From Bubalus kerabau (lineage: Eukaryota > Chordata > Mammalia > Artiodactyla > Bovidae), in contig NC_073632.1 of the NCBI RefSeq assembly GCF_029407905.1, positions 58,514,964 to 58,578,963 of the forward strand: 64,000 nt of DNA, read 5' to 3'. Shown in pieces: positions 22,685 to 35,130 of the stretch. Position 1 is the stretch's first letter. The number at the start of each line of letters is the position of its first letter. The notes beneath the pieces were generated by a model. That model was not told the DNA's origin. It saw only the letters and a program-made list of their open reading frames with translations, and searched no databases. The translations under genes were made by a program, and so were the position numbers.

Positions 22685-24737
22685 TTGGCCATCCTGAGGT
22701 TCTGAATTTCCCAACGTTCAAGAGTGTTGAGCATAACCTATGGTGACTTCTCCTCACTTTAGAGGGACCATGACTATAAAGTCAGCCTTGGTCTTGTCCT
22801 TTGCCTTATTGTTATCAGGTGCCCTCCCTCCATCCCTCCTTCCGGGAGCACAGGCCCCAGTGAGGATGAGGTAAGCTGTCTCCCAGGACCATGTGGAGCT
22901 CAGGGCTGCTCACCCCAAGAGGGTCCATGAGCAACCGGGCAGCCTTACAAGTGGTGCAGGACTCCATTCCTAGTCCGTCCGTTCAGACCCTGCCGCAGAT
23001 TTGATGACAGGACACGTGATGTGTCATTGTCTAGTGATGTGTCATTTTCTCAGAAACTAAATTTGGTTTAAATGAGGCTAAGGTTTCAGTAGTTGTGGTC
23101 CAGAATCTTGTCAAAGCGTAATTGTCATGAAGACAAGGAAGATGAATAAAATGGGAAATTCATCCAATTTTTATTAATTGGTGGTAGGTTCTCTCTAACT
23201 GTATACAGAACACTGGTGTCTCTCCCTCAGTGGAGCCTGTCCCTACTCCCTAGTGTAAGTGCTGTCTGGCTTATCATTTCAAGGCCAGGGGCAAGGTCCA
23301 TAGAAATGGGGCTGAATAGTATTTTATATGCCGATTGTGGTTATTCCGATGAAGTCCTAAGCTGTGGCTCCTCTGTGGTAAGGATGTAATAAGATGAAGT
23401 CTTCCTAACTCAAGTGAGTTTATATTTAATTCTGTATCTTAACTCCATTTTGGAAATGGGAAAAATAGATCCAGAAAATGTCAAGATTCTAAAAAATAGA
23501 ATAGTTAAATAAGGGTTAAGTAGTTAAGAAAGTTAAATTCAGTGTTTGTTTCTGAGTTTGTAATGAATTCAGTGCATATCATGACTCTATAAGTCAGAAG
23601 TATGCAAAAATTCAGTTGACTTTACTTTGTACTTTAGGAAACACCTTTTAAGCAAAGAACACTTGTCCTTCAACTATGCCTTACCAGTGAAGCATTTGTA
23701 TTGATATTGCAAATATGGGTTAGTGCCAAATGGCCCCATAACATAACTGCATGTGTGGCATGGTTTGGTGAGTGAACGATGTTATGTCGGGTGATGTCCA
23801 TGGGTTGAATTGATTTCTTGTGTGCGTGGAGTGTGTGAGCTGCATTAATGTAAACTCCCCTATGGTTTGTTGAGCTTTGATTTTCCATAAAACATGTGCT
23901 ATTCCCTTATAAATTCAGTAGATCCTGTAAGAAAGGGTAAGCCGTTCAAAAGGTACAGAAATGAGTCCAAGTCTTACCCTTGGTGGGGTCACCTCTGTGG
24001 TGTTGTGTTAACTCAAGATCTGGAAGAAATGAAAGGATGTGACCAAAGCTGGTGCCTTGTAATTTTGTCCAACCTGCATTGTGACAGTCTCCTGAACTGT
24101 GAGTAAAATACAACACTTATGTAGGAAAGAGGAGGCGGTGGTCCTTTTTGAGGTACCCAGTTTTTAATTCCTCCTCTTTCCAGCAGGGGGTAGTCTGACA
24201 CCAGAGTTGTTTATAAAAGGAGTGGGAAAATGCTCTCAATCCTTAGTCACTTAGCTTACTTCTCTGGAGGGAGAGTCCTCCAAACCCCAGACAGATCTTG
24301 CTACCTTGGTGGATCAGACTTGTCACTGAAACACAGTGTTCAGTGATATTAGCACAAAGGCAGTCACTCAGCTATTTTAAACTGTGTCTTAACTGCAGAT
24401 GAAAGAAAGGAAAGCTAGCTTTAAGTCTCTTGCATGAACATCTCGGGCTTTGGCAGATCCACATGTCTCTATTCTCTAGGTGTGTGTACACTGCTTAATT
24501 TCCTCTCTTGGGAGTCTGTCTTTGAAGGTGAGGGTGTGGGCCCCAGAGCCGCCACCTCTGAATCATTGCTCTGATTGAGGCTGTCACCATAGCGAAGAAA
24601 TGTCTCATCACCCCTTCTTGATGGCTGAAGCCAGACTAGACTCCTTCTCTAATTAAAGACAAAATGGTTCCCAGTTTGCAAAGCTGTTCTTAGATGTTAG
24701 AAGCTTGAACATGTGCAGCATATGCTGATTCCTAGAA
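22685..24737. other. Unique sequence, no gene seen
   Basis: About 2 kb without a recognisable repeat. A (ccctccat)-type pyrimidine run lies near 22822-22845. Short frames only. Confidence 0.45.
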
Positions 24738-24986
24738 AACAAAGTGTGTGTGTGTGTGTGTGTGTGTGTATTCACGCTCAGTGGTGTCTGACTTTTTGTG
24801 ACCCCATGGACTGTAGCCCACCCCAGGCTCCTCTGTCCTTGGAATTTTCCAGGAAAGAATACTGGAGAGGGTTGCCATGTCTTCCTCCAGGGGATCTTCC
24901 CAACCCAGGCACTGAACCTGCATCTCTTGTGTCTCCTGCGTTGGCAGGCAGGTTCTTTACCTCTAGTGCCACCTCAGAACAAAGTG
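24738..24986 (-). mobile_element. Bov-tA SINE with TSD and (TG)n tail
   Basis: Reverse-complement Bov-tA body with 'gaccccatggactgtagccc', 'ggggatcttcccaacccagg' and 'ttggcaggcaggttctttac'. The nine-base direct repeat aacaaagtg occurs at 24738-24746 and 24978-24986. The (tg)n run lies inside the duplicated boundary, where the SINE tail is expected in this orientation. Confidence 0.9.
24744..24769. repeat. (TG)n microsatellite
   Basis: Thirteen uninterrupted TG units at the tail of the adjacent SINE. Likely polymorphic in length. Confidence 0.92.
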
Positions 24987-25004
24987 GTCTGTATATAAAT
25001 TTGA

Positions 25005-25148
25005 GTGTCTAGATTTGTATTGTCAAACATGATAGCCACTAGCCACACGTGACCTTTTGTTGGGGGTGAGTGGCTATTGGATCCAACTGTGCAGATATAA
25101 AACATTTCCATTATCTCAGAAAGTTCTGTTGAACTGAACTGGTCTAGA
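25005..25148. mobile_element. Non-autonomous DNA transposon remnant
   Basis: 'gatagccactagccacacgt', 'gagtggctattggatccaac' and 'aaacatttccattatctcag', 'aaagttctgttgaactg' match a mammalian MER-type element with an 'actagccacatgtggct' palindromic end. A second, longer relative lies at 45135-45715. I do not name the family. Confidence 0.6.
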
Positions 25149-26559
25149 GGCGGCATGTGTGTTCTTACTCTGGGTCTTGAAATAGAACAAAAGACGCCCC
25201 CTCCACATCACTCTTTCCATTAGCCAGCTCACCAAGATAAATGCTGGAAGGGGACTCTTCCTTTGTTGAGGGATCCAGTCCAGTTCCCTCTATACGGACC
25301 TAAACTATTGATAGTGTGGTGATAAATGTCTGTGTCTACAGGGACAGTTCTTGAATGCTGCCTTCTTTGTGACTGCTTTAGCCCAGTCAGCTAAACATAG
25401 GCAGCAGAGAACATTGGTGGTTTTTTTTTTAATAATCAGAAAGAAGAGAGGAATTAAATTGTAAATGAGCTTTGTGCAATCTCTCCTCAAGCAGCATTTC
25501 TTTTACCTGAAGTGTTAGAAAAGGAGACTGCTCTTGGAAAAGAAAAAGGCCGTCAGTCTGGTTCACAGTTTTGTAGTTCCTGCAAACCCTTCACCATGTT
25601 CATCCTCTCTCCTGGTTCCTGATCAACATGTAAGGTTTTTTGTAACACTTGGACAGTGCTTAAGTGAGAGCGCTTATTTAAAAGACTGGAAAACCTTGAT
25701 TTCTAGGCTAATTGCAAAGAAATGAGAGAGGTACAATTAGTGTAATAATTAATGGCACTGGCTTTCTCTCTCAGAAATGTCCCAATTTGGGTGATAGATT
25801 GTATGGTCATGTGTATGTTGTGTAGCAAATCCTGAATGTTCACAAATTGACTAAATTTGGGAACACCGTTCTTTATATTTTAATTTTCCTCCCAACTGCC
25901 ATGAAGCTGACTTTCAGCATCTCCAGGTCTGTTTTTCTCTCTCTGCTCTAATCAAAAATTTATCACCCCAGGAAGTCTCCCATCTTCTTTTAGCCCCCAT
26001 ACTTGTTTCTTTTTCTTTTCCTGCATCATCACCTTAAAACTCTGAGAGAGGATTGTGTGATTCCGTTTGGATTTAATGCTTCTGAAAGAACACCAGTCTT
26101 GTCAGCACAAAGCCATTCTTTTGTTGTGATGTGCATTGTGCTTTTACCACCGTAACCAATCCTATGCTTTGTGCCTCAGTTTCCCCATGTATTAAGTGGG
26201 GATGCTGATGCTTGAAAACTGACTCCTAGGAACATGATGAAGAGAAACATGTTTTTTGTTTTTTTTTTCTTAAAAGTGCTTTGAAGTTTCTAGATGAAAG
26301 ATATTGCCAGCATTCAAAGCATTACTTAAGAAAGACACCAAATTGTTTTACATATGTATATCGCTTAACATCTTGAAAACACAACTGTTCTGAAAAAATC
26401 CACCCCTCCTGCTTTACTTCAAGTCCTCACACCAATGACTTACAAGAATATCAGTGGACGCTCATGCCCTCACGAAGAGCTGGCTGTACCGGTTACAGGG
26501 TCTTCCCTTTCCTCTCAAACACTTGCAGACAGAGGAAGAGGGGCAGATTTTGTCAGGGC
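25149..26559. other. Unique sequence, no gene seen
   Basis: Contains only a short MIR-like antisense core near 26165-26215 ('gtgcctcagtttccccatgt') and an interrupted T run near 25421-25430. No exon recognised. Confidence 0.45.
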
Positions 26560-27110
26560 ACCATAAGTCAGCAGCTCTGACAGAAAGCCGCCAAAAGCCT
26601 TGACTGGTGTGCGCATGATTTCATTTGCATTTTGATTTCTGTGATTTCACTGAAGGCACGAGTTGTCTCTGCCAAATATCCCTGGTCTACCGAGGGATGC
26701 CAGGTAGAACTGCCCAGAGCAGCCTGCCTTGTGAGGACCGCCACGGCAGCACAACCGGTGCATCCCTAAACATTCAGTAATAAAAAATCTGTTGTTCTTT
26801 GGTCGCCAGGATTTAACAAGCCTAATCCCTAGGAGAGGCGATAAAAATTCATTAATCTAATTAAATACTTCTTATTGCCAAAGTGACTTTGTTGAGTAGC
26901 TTTGCTGAAGGATAAGTGCAAAGTAAAATGGGGTCCCAGCAGAGAAACAAACGTTAGACTTGAGCAAGCTGGTGCACGCTTCATTAAACTCATAATTATC
27001 CTTTGGTTCTAAGTAGCTGATAATATTTAATGAGTATCCAAGATAATTTAAAGAAAATGTTTACTAATGAGGTACAAACAGTGCCATGGAACACGGATAC
27101 CTAGGGTGCC
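26560..27110. promoter_or_regulatory. Candidate conserved non-coding element
   Basis: A repeat-free block with dense developmental factor-type motifs. There is an octamer ATTTGCAT (POU type) at 26623-26630, a TAATCC (OTX/PITX type) at 26823-26828, and clustered TAAT/ATTA homeodomain cores at 26851-26866, 26982-26999, 27021-27033 and 27044-27049. It has no substantial reading frame. Motif density in an AT-rich block can arise by chance, so the call depends on conservation data I do not have. Confidence 0.35.
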
Positions 27111-27619
27111 ATAACCGTGTATCTTCTTGCTGAATCTTGTTCATTGGCTTTTGGGAGGGAGACCGCCAGCATTGTGACAGGCATTTGAACCCAGTGAAGT
27201 GAATTTGATGGTAAAAACACACTGCTAGGAGCCAAATGTGTGAAAAGTTCTAGAGACAGAGAAAATGATAAGGAGTTTATTATTAGAGAGTTGGGAAAAT
27301 AAAATTATCAAGGAAAGATCAAATACCATGGTTTGTGAGAAATAGTTGAAGGGCTTGGGTGTTTCTGATCTTTGAGGAGCCGTCCCATGGAAATTAACTA
27401 TATTTGTCTTGACTGACAAAGCACAAAACGCGGACCAATGGGTAGAAACTCCAAGGAAATAGATGTGTAATCATCTGAAGGAACAACTTTCTAGTATTTA
27501 GAACTGACTAAAAGTAAAATAGTCTACTTTGAAGGGTATTTTGAGGTCTTGAGAATTGATTGGGGAAATAGTGAAGGGAATCTTCGAAAGTTTGCTAAAT
27601 ATTGCCGTCTCCTCTTGCT
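27111..27619. other. Unique sequence, no gene seen
   Basis: No repeat or exon recognised. Confidence 0.4.
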
Positions 27620-27958
27620 ACAGGAGAGTTATTCATCTCTTGACCCGCTTAAGAGCGATGGCATGACTTGTTCCGGCCATTGAGATGTGAGTAGAAGTGA
27701 CATCTGCCACTTTCAGGAAGACGTTTAAGGGAAAGGGCATGGTTTGCTGTTTCCGTTTTTTGCTCGCCACAACAAGTGTCAGTGTGCGGTCAGCCTGGGC
27801 CCTGAATGAACATGGTGCCGAGCAGAACCACCACTGACCCACGGTAGACATGTAACCTGAGCAGAGACAAACCCTGGAAGTTTTTTAAACCCCTGGGATT
27901 TTGGGGATGTATGTTACTACAGCTTATCAGGCTATCCTGACTGATACAGACTATATTC
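27620..27958 (+). mobile_element. Old ERVL-MaLR-type solo LTR
   Basis: The order 'ccattgagatgtgagtagaa', 'tgacatctgccactttcagg', 'gacccacggtagacatgtaa', 'gattttggggatgtatgtta' and the terminal 'ctatcctgactgatacag' follows a common mammalian LTR layout. The usual AATAAA signal is decayed. Similar copies are at 57035-57242 and 62355-62660. No internal viral sequence is attached. Confidence 0.6.
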
Positions 27959-29251
27959 TGGATGAAATGACCCCAAGACTACTTCTGCATCAGAGGTCTT
28001 ATAAAGATTGTCACGAAAGCAGTTACCTGTGTGATATCATCTAGATAATCTTTTACTTCTAGCTATTTCATCCCTTCTTTTGTCACAGTTGAGGTGTAAC
28101 TATCAGAGGTGATAAAGTCAGTGAAAACTTTTGAATTGCCAAAATTACCCTTGAAAATAAAGACATCCATAAACAGCAATAAATGTCATAGTATATATAC
28201 TATTTTATAAATGCATGTTATGTGCGCATTTATAATAAAGTGGTTGGGTTGTCTTTAAAGATCACACGGCAAGACAATATATATCTTTCAGTTCTAGAAT
28301 TTTGCACAGTGTAGCAGGAAGCTTATACTCACTAGGAAAGTGAGGCCAAACTGAGGAAATAGAAATTAACGTCTCTGTCTCATGCTAATTGGAGCATATG
28401 CTCATTGAGTGGAATGGCAGGTGGAAACATCCCCATGATTGAATGTTCTCTCTTTCTCCCTACCCTCAGCTCAGTGCATTAAGTTGAATTCATGTTAAGC
28501 TACATGTGCTCAGAATACAGGGCTGTTTTATCACTCTTCCTGTCTTCTTTGTTACAATGTGAGTGTTAGAAAGCAAGGCTAGACCTTGAATTCAAATTTC
28601 AGGTAGTCACAGATTTTGGAAGATGATAAAATTTGGACAACATCCTTTAGGGTTTATTCTTTGCCAGGTTTTTTTTTTTTTTTTTGCAGGGAGATGCAGC
28701 CTTAAATTGTCTCCTAACCTTAGTTATCTATCAGTCCTCACCTCAGCCAAGAGCTGGCAGAGCAGTGGGCTCAAACAGCAGGGCAGCCACATTTTGTTAG
28801 CCAGGTTCATCCAAGAATAAAGAAGAAAGGAGGCCAACAAAGAGGAAACAGACTGTGATACACAAAAAGCCTTTTTGTTCTTAAAGGCAGTGGACTGAGA
28901 GTGAGACTAAGTCATTGTGGCATCAGGGTTCTTCTTCCTTTTCTTGCCTACTCACTTGAAGAGAGACAAGTGAAATACGTTCCCCTTCTGAGCAAAGTCA
29001 GTATGTTGGGCAAAGGGAAGATGATTGGAGAGAGGATAAAGGACAGCAGCAGGGTTAAAGGGAAGACAAGAAAGGCCAGATTTATTCATGTCTTCTAGCA
29101 CCAATGCACACACACACACACAAAAGCCCAAACTTTTTGGCACAGATTTGAGGAAAATGTTAAAGAAACTAACAGCCCTGTGTTAGTCAGCAGTTGCACC
29201 AATTGCACTTTCAAAACCCGTGGCTACTCAAGGATGAAAGCATTGGGTAAT
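27959..29251. other. Unique sequence, no gene seen
   Basis: Holds a T run at 28671-28685 and a short (ca)n at 29106-29121. No exon or interspersed repeat recognised. Confidence 0.45.
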
Positions 29252-29433
29252 GTTGTGTGTTAGTCACTCAATCGTGTCTGACACTTTGAGACTCCTTGGA
29301 CTGTAGCCCACCAGGCTCCTCTGTTCATGGAATTCTCCAGGCAAGAATACTGGAGTGGCTTGCCATTTCCTCCTCCAGGAGATCTTCCCGACCCACGGAT
29401 CAAATCCTGGTCTCCTGCATTGCAGGCAGATTC
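29252..29433 (-). mobile_element. Bov-tA SINE
   Basis: Reverse-complement copy: 'ccttggactgtagcccacca', 'caggcaagaatactggagtg', 'gagatcttcccgacccacgg', 'gcattgcaggcagattctta'. It abuts the MLT1-type LTR that follows and probably landed in or next to it. Confidence 0.9.
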
Positions 29434-29435
29434 TT

Positions 29436-29835
29436 ATCAAATCCTAATCCCTGGAATGTGTGAATGGTACCATATTTGGAAAGAGGCTATTTGCAGATGT
29501 CATTGTTAAGAAATCTTGAGATAAGGAGATTATCCTGGATTACCTGAGTGAGCCCTATAGTGCCACCACAAATGTCCTTATAAGAGAGGCAAGGGGAGAT
29601 AGGACAGACAGAAGAGGTCCTGTGATCATGGAGGCAGAGATTAGAAAGATGTGGACACAAATCAAGGAATGCTGGTGGCCGCCAGCAGCTGGATGATGCA
29701 GAGAACAGATTCTCCCTTGGAGACTTAATTTCTGACTTCTGGCCTCTGGAACTGTGAGAGGATATCTTTCCGTTGCTTTAAACCAACCAATGTATGGCAA
29801 TTTGTTACAGCATCCCCAGAAGATAAATATAGATT
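29436..29835 (+). mobile_element. MLT1-type LTR (ERVL-MaLR)
   Basis: Clear MLT1 order: 'cctaatccctggaatgtgtg', 'ggctatttgcagatgtcatt', 'gagattatcctggattacct', 'aatgtccttataagagaggc', 'cttctggcctctggaactgt', 'ggcaatttgttacagcatcc'. The 5' start is missing, probably through the neighbouring SINE insertion. It is a solo LTR, with no internal region. Confidence 0.82.
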
Positions 29836-30403
29836 TCAAATAAAAATGTGAGAGAATTCCTGGACCTACATTGCATAAATGTGGCTTTCTGGGCATCTAA
29901 CCTCCTAGGCAATAGGCAAAGATTTCTATGAGGTGTTTTGCTAAATCCTTGCTCTTAACCAAGGACCCTTGTTTCAGGGTCATAGAAAGCCTCCTGCTCT
30001 GAAAGTTCTTCTTCTGGTAAAATGTGAGGTGCCCAGTTCCTCTAGGGTAATAGTAAACCCAATCTGGATGAACCCTCATGATTCTGGTGGGCTGCTGGGT
30101 AGCAGGCTAGGGAGACGGACTTTGTACAAGATGCAAATGGGTTGGGAATGGAAAACTTTTGATTTTTACCACCTTGAGATGTCCTCTTCTACAGGAAATG
30201 AATGTTTCTGGTTAAACTCTATATGCATGCAAATTTCAGCCTTTTCTAACCCAATGGGAGATTGGTGGTCTAATAGGTGGGATTTAGGGGGGGTGGTCTA
30301 TAAGCTGTAATGGTTTGGCTTCTGTTGCTTCACAAGAGGTGGAATTCCTGCTAATAATAGAAGCCTAGCAACATGCCTCAGTGATATTTCCAGAAGACTA
30401 CAT
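29836..30403. other. Unique sequence, no gene seen
   Basis: A 113-codon plus frame (29969-30310) without domains. No other feature. Confidence 0.4.
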
Positions 30404-30468
30404 GTGTGTGTATATATATATATACATATATATATATTATATATGCATTTTATATATATATATATATA
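30404..30468. repeat. Interrupted (TA)n microsatellite
   Basis: Two long TA blocks are separated by 'catatatatatatattatat' and 'gcatttt', preceded by a few TG units. The arrangement is nearly self-complementary, so cruciform extrusion is plausible. The 109-codon minus frame that crosses it is meaningless. Confidence 0.9.
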
Positions 30469-32261
30469 AAGCTCATCAACAGGGATCAGGCAAGATGACT
30501 TCTTAACAGTGCTCGCAAGGCTCACAACTGGGGGGTGGGTTGAATGCAGGAACAGTGTAATTTTAACAGCTGCCTTTGCTGCTACTGAGAGTGGTTTTGC
30601 AGACTTGTTACCTATTGTGCGGCACAAAAGGTGCCAGCATAGTAAGCAGTCATCAATACCGAGTCAGGAGCTGCCTGTTCATATCCTAGAAATATAAGCA
30701 CATGATAACGGCCTGAATACTTCATCTTGTAGACACAGTGAGATTCATAAAACTGTCTTTTAGCCATTTTAGAGTTGAATCTTTCTCACCCTCCAAAGCA
30801 CTCCTTCAAAAACTAGCAGGCATTTTACAATTGAGCAGAGAGGCTGATACTTTTAAAACTGCTTTAAGGGGCATAGTAAATGGAAATAGCTGTCTTAACT
30901 TCAGCCCAGCTGGGAATGCAATCTCCATTTTATGTAAAATGAAATGATACCTGGTTAGCTTTATTTTTTAATACTCACCTTTATTATTTTTTCCTGAATT
31001 TTACGGATGCTGTAGAAATATTCCACTTATAAAATTATGCTTCCAACATTAGGTTATGCAGAATGATTGTTTAATGCTGTTAGAAACTTTCCCATTCTCA
31101 GCTCGCTCTTAAGTCATTTGTCTCTTGCCACCACGCCCTTGCCACCACCCCCGCCCCACACCAGTGAAACCACCAGCAAATAGCTTTGCCCATATCAATA
31201 TTTGTAGCATGAAATGGAAATTTAAGGCAAATTTCTGGGTAATTGAAAATGTAAAACCTCATTCTACCCAGGAAATACTTTGTTTGGGCTAATTATCCAA
31301 ATAATATTTCCTGAAGTTCTCCCTTTTTCAGTGAAGACCATTTCAGTGCTACATGTCCACATTTTCTTTCTACCTGCCTTCTGTCCTGCAAATCAAAAAG
31401 TAGCTGTTCTCTGTCTCGTTCTCTTGAGGAGAGCTTGCTCCCCACCTTCCAGTATGACACCTAGGTTTTTTTTTTTTTTTTTTTTAATGGAAGAGATACT
31501 GCATTTTGTGCTTAGTTTCCTGTGTTTAGAAAAAAAAGTCTTTCCCTCTGAACTTTTATTTTAAAAAATGTACTCTATTGGGAGAAATACTTATATCCTG
31601 ATATGGCATTAAAAGCAATCGATTCTCTGTTGTTTTAGATTTTTCAAAAAGTTTAGAAGTCTGGCTCTGAGCTTCCGCAGTCTTTATAGATAATATATCT
31701 CTTAAGAAGTACATCTTGGCTGGGAATTTGGATATGTAAAATGTATATTTCAACCCCAGGTAAAGCAGGTGACTTCATTGGATCTGTATGTTGGTGAGGG
31801 ATGTGGGAAAGAAGCACTGTGCACATTTCCTCTGCCTCAAGTGAGAGAATACAGTGATCCAGGCTGTAAAGAGTAAGCTGAGATGAATTTCTGCAACTCG
31901 TGTGGGTTGCAGAGACAAAACTCAAACCACTTGGGAACCAGAAAGGGTTCAGGGTGCCTATGAGAAGAGCTTACCTGTATTTACTTGAAAAGGACTACCA
32001 TTCCTGAGTATGGAACTGTTGGCTTTTATTTTCTGGACATTCAGTTCTCTTGCATTGAATTTTTACATTAAAATGTCCTTCCTTATTCTTGGAGAGTCAT
32101 TTGATTTCCAGCAGATCCTATAACAATTCCACCCTGTGCCATCAGCATGGACTGAAATGCACACCTCATACACGCCATACTGTGTTTTCAGCTTTTGATT
32201 TTTTGATGTGGTTTTCTACTTTTTTTTTTTTCTGATAAGGAGAAAATTTCTTCTTTTTATT
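30469..32261. other. Unique sequence, no gene seen
   Basis: Contains a ~20-base T run at 31465-31485 and a second T run near 32221-32231. No interspersed repeat or exon recognised. Confidence 0.45.
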
Positions 32262-32660
32262 CTGTAATGGGTTTATTGAGATGCAATTAACATATCACAT
32301 GATTCACCTAGTTAATATGTACAATTAAATATTTTTTAGTATGTTCCCCAGATTGTATAACTATCAGTGCAATCAATTTTAGAATATTTTCATCTCCCCC
32401 TAAAAGAAACCACCTACCCTTTAGCAGTCACTTCCCATTTCCCTTCAACCCTCCAGCCCTAGGCAACTACCAATCTACTCTTTGTTAGTATGGATTTGCC
32501 TATTCCAGACATTTTGTATAAATGGAATCACAAGATATGTGGTCTTTAGTGACTGGATTCTTTCACTGAGTATAATTTTTCATTTTGTAGCATGTATCAG
32601 TATATGTTCATCCCTACTGTAATTGAGTAATATTCCATTGTAAGGATATAGAAGTGGTTT
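32262..32660 (-). mobile_element. L1M LINE 3' region, antisense
   Basis: Matches the antisense L1M 3' untranslated region: 'gtttattgagatgcaattaa', 'aaccacctaccctttagcag', 'gatttgcctattccagacat', 'aaatggaatcacaagatatg', 'gtagcatgtatcagtatatg', 'taatattccattgtaaggat'. Ancient and 5'-truncated. Confidence 0.85.
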
Positions 32661-33571
32661 TCTATTTATATGATCCCACATTTTGGGTGTTGTATGCAAC
32701 ATGCAGCAGAATTTGGCACTTTGGGTAGAATTTTTCAGTATAGATTAAATTTCATCTTAGGTTGTTTTTTTAATCTGACTGATTTAGATTCATAATTTTT
32801 TGCACATGGCCTTCCAGAACATAGTTTAAGTTAGTTAACATCTTGAGTCTATGATGCTAACTAGACTACCAAATTATAGAGTTCCCAGAAAAGCTAGAAA
32901 TGCTATTCCCTACCAGTTCCTCTCAAGCTACCTTAGGCAGGGCTGCACCAAGCAGAAAAACCAGATATAGCTAGATTTCACATTTAGGTTGGAACTTTTC
33001 TGGGTCACTAACTTATTTGAGAAGCTGATTAAAGCTATGGGTTCTTTCTCTGTTGGTATATTTTTCACATATAAACAACATTTTGTGTATTAACCCATCT
33101 TCATGTATTTCCATAAATAACCCAGGTATCAGAAATATTGTATTTCAAAATGTGCAATGAAAAGAACAATGTATATCCTACATCTACAAGCTATATATAT
33201 ATATCTACATCCAGTGGCTCAAAAACTGACCAGAGAGTGATTTGTTATCTAAGAGTTAGCTTAACAGCCTGGGGGTGGGAGGAACAGACCAAACCTTCCT
33301 GACCCTCTTTATTTCATTTAAAGCAAAGGAAATGGCTATGCTACTTTTAGTGAACCTACAAATATAATGTCCTAACTAACTGGCCCTTTGGTGAGCAATT
33401 TTCTGTTTCTCTTATTTTAAGAAAGACATGATGGCAATTTCTACTTCTTTTGCTGTGGTTGATATTTTTATTTAAGACTGGATACCAGGGGTGTTTGTAC
33501 CGTAGCATATAAAGGCCCAGAAGGACAATCTGAAACATGGTATCTACACATTTAAGATTAATTATTTCAAT
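32661..33571. other. Unique AT-rich sequence, no gene seen
   Basis: A short (ta)n run at 33189-33202. Nothing else recognised. Confidence 0.4.
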
Positions 33572-33690
33572 TCTTTATCAATTCAACAAGTATTTGCTGA
33601 GGACCCCTATGCCAGACTCAACTTGTTGCTGGGGATTCAGTAATGAATAAGACAGATGATTTGGAAGAAACTTTGTTATGTCTTTAAATA
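33572..33690 (+). repeat. MIR3/L2-type remnant
   Basis: 'caattcaacaagtatttgct', 'gaggacccctatgccagact', 'tgctggggattcagtaatga', 'ataagacagat' follow the common old-repeat pattern of 'caagtatttattgagcacct' through 'gctggggatacag'. Family level only. Confidence 0.6.
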
Positions 33691-33713
33691 AATGGAGTGA
33701 GTTCTCCATGGGT

Positions 33714-33906
33714 AGGCCTCCCTGGTAGCTCGGTGATAAGGAATCTGCCTGCAGTGCAGGAGATGTAAGAGATTCGGGTTCAATCCTGGGGTCAGGAAGA
33801 TCCCTTGGAGAAGGAAATGGCAAGCCCACTCCAGTATTCTTGCCAGGACAATCCTGTGGACCGAGGAGCCTGTGGAGTCGCAAAGAGGCGGACAGGACTG
33901 AGCAGG
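33714..33906 (+). mobile_element. Bov-tA SINE
   Basis: Sense copy with 'ggcctccctggtagctcggt', 'tctgcctgcagtgcaggaga', 'ggggtcaggaagatcccttg', 'ccactccagtattcttgcca'. It has a ~12-base deletion in the 'gcaggctacagtccatgggg' region, visible as 'gaggagcctgtggagtcgca'. Confidence 0.9.
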
Positions 33907-35130
33907 GTCCTGGGTAAGAAAAAGTTGATTGTGAGGAGCAAATATTAACATTTAATATATTTTTGCTTTAAAAAAATGTCAGCAACTGATTTCTGGATTA
34001 GATGAAATGTGCTCTAGAAGAGCTCTTGGGGAGACCAGAAGGAGGAGGCCCATGTGATGAACTTATCGCCAAAGTGGTAAAAACTGATGACAGGAATGGA
34101 GGTTCCTCTGTGCAGGGAATTAGTTAAGAGAAACCAGCGTGAAAAAGTGAGAGGAGGGAAGGAAGCTTTCCCCAAGTCTGGAAAATAACCCTACTGCTTG
34201 AATTGCGAGAGAAGCTTGCGATTGTAATAAGGTGAGAAGCTTTCTGACAGACCTGAGGAAGTCTAGTGAATCAATTATCCCCACAACCATAAAAGAGGAT
34301 CCTCCTTTGTAGACAAAGATGAGAAGAGCAATAAACGCGTGCAAGGAGCCGACACACCAGCTTCCAATAATATGCCTGTCTGGCTTACGGGAGAGGCTGA
34401 CTGCAGGTGATAAAGCTATCAAGGTGTAAAGGACACTTTCTGGGACTGAAGAGGGGACACACGAGGTGCCAGGCCTCTGGCCTGCTTTACTTAGTGAAGA
34501 AATAAGGGAAAGAAAGATTTAAAAATTGCAAGGTGAGCAAAACGCCATCAATTGTTTTTCTGTATATAGTAAGAGTATGACTGGGAAGGGAAGGCTCTTG
34601 TTATTAATGTTGTTATTAAAATTAGTTGTGTTTTTCCCAATTTAGTCTCCCTCTCAGTGTATGGGGAATCTATTTTTAGAGGTGGGATGAAAATAAAGTA
34701 ATGAATTACAAGTAAAAATCAGTGATAAAATTAGGTTTTAAGCTGTGTATTTATATGTGTTTCAACAGCTGCTCACACATTAAGTTGAAATCTTAGGAAG
34801 CTTAAAAATGACCAATTATATCAGAGTAAAATATTTGTCCTTGTTTTAGAAGTTAAACATCTACATCACCTATAAATTACATTACTGAGCAGTTTGGTAC
34901 AACAACAGCTTTGCCAATTTTAGAGTGAAAGAAATCCAGACTGGGAGATATAGTGGGCTTCTGTCAGCCAAGGTTGTCCAGCATCTTTTGTGCACAGTTT
35001 AACATTTTGGATGGTTTCCTATATTGTGAGAATTGTTTTCTCGTGACAGAATCCAAAATCTACATTTCCCAGTTGTTCTCTTCAACTGAGGAGCAGATAT
35101 GTGACTTAGACTTTGTTATTCAGATGCATA
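33907..35130. other. Unique sequence, no gene seen
   Basis: About 1.2 kb without a recognised repeat. A 100-codon minus frame (34120-34422) has no recognisable domain. Confidence 0.45.

Noticed and set aside
22213..22734. 173-codon minus-strand open frame
   Set aside because: Most of it is the translation of the Bov-tA SINE at 22477-22684. The same peptide wording recurs at other SINE copies in the window, and the flanks show no domain.
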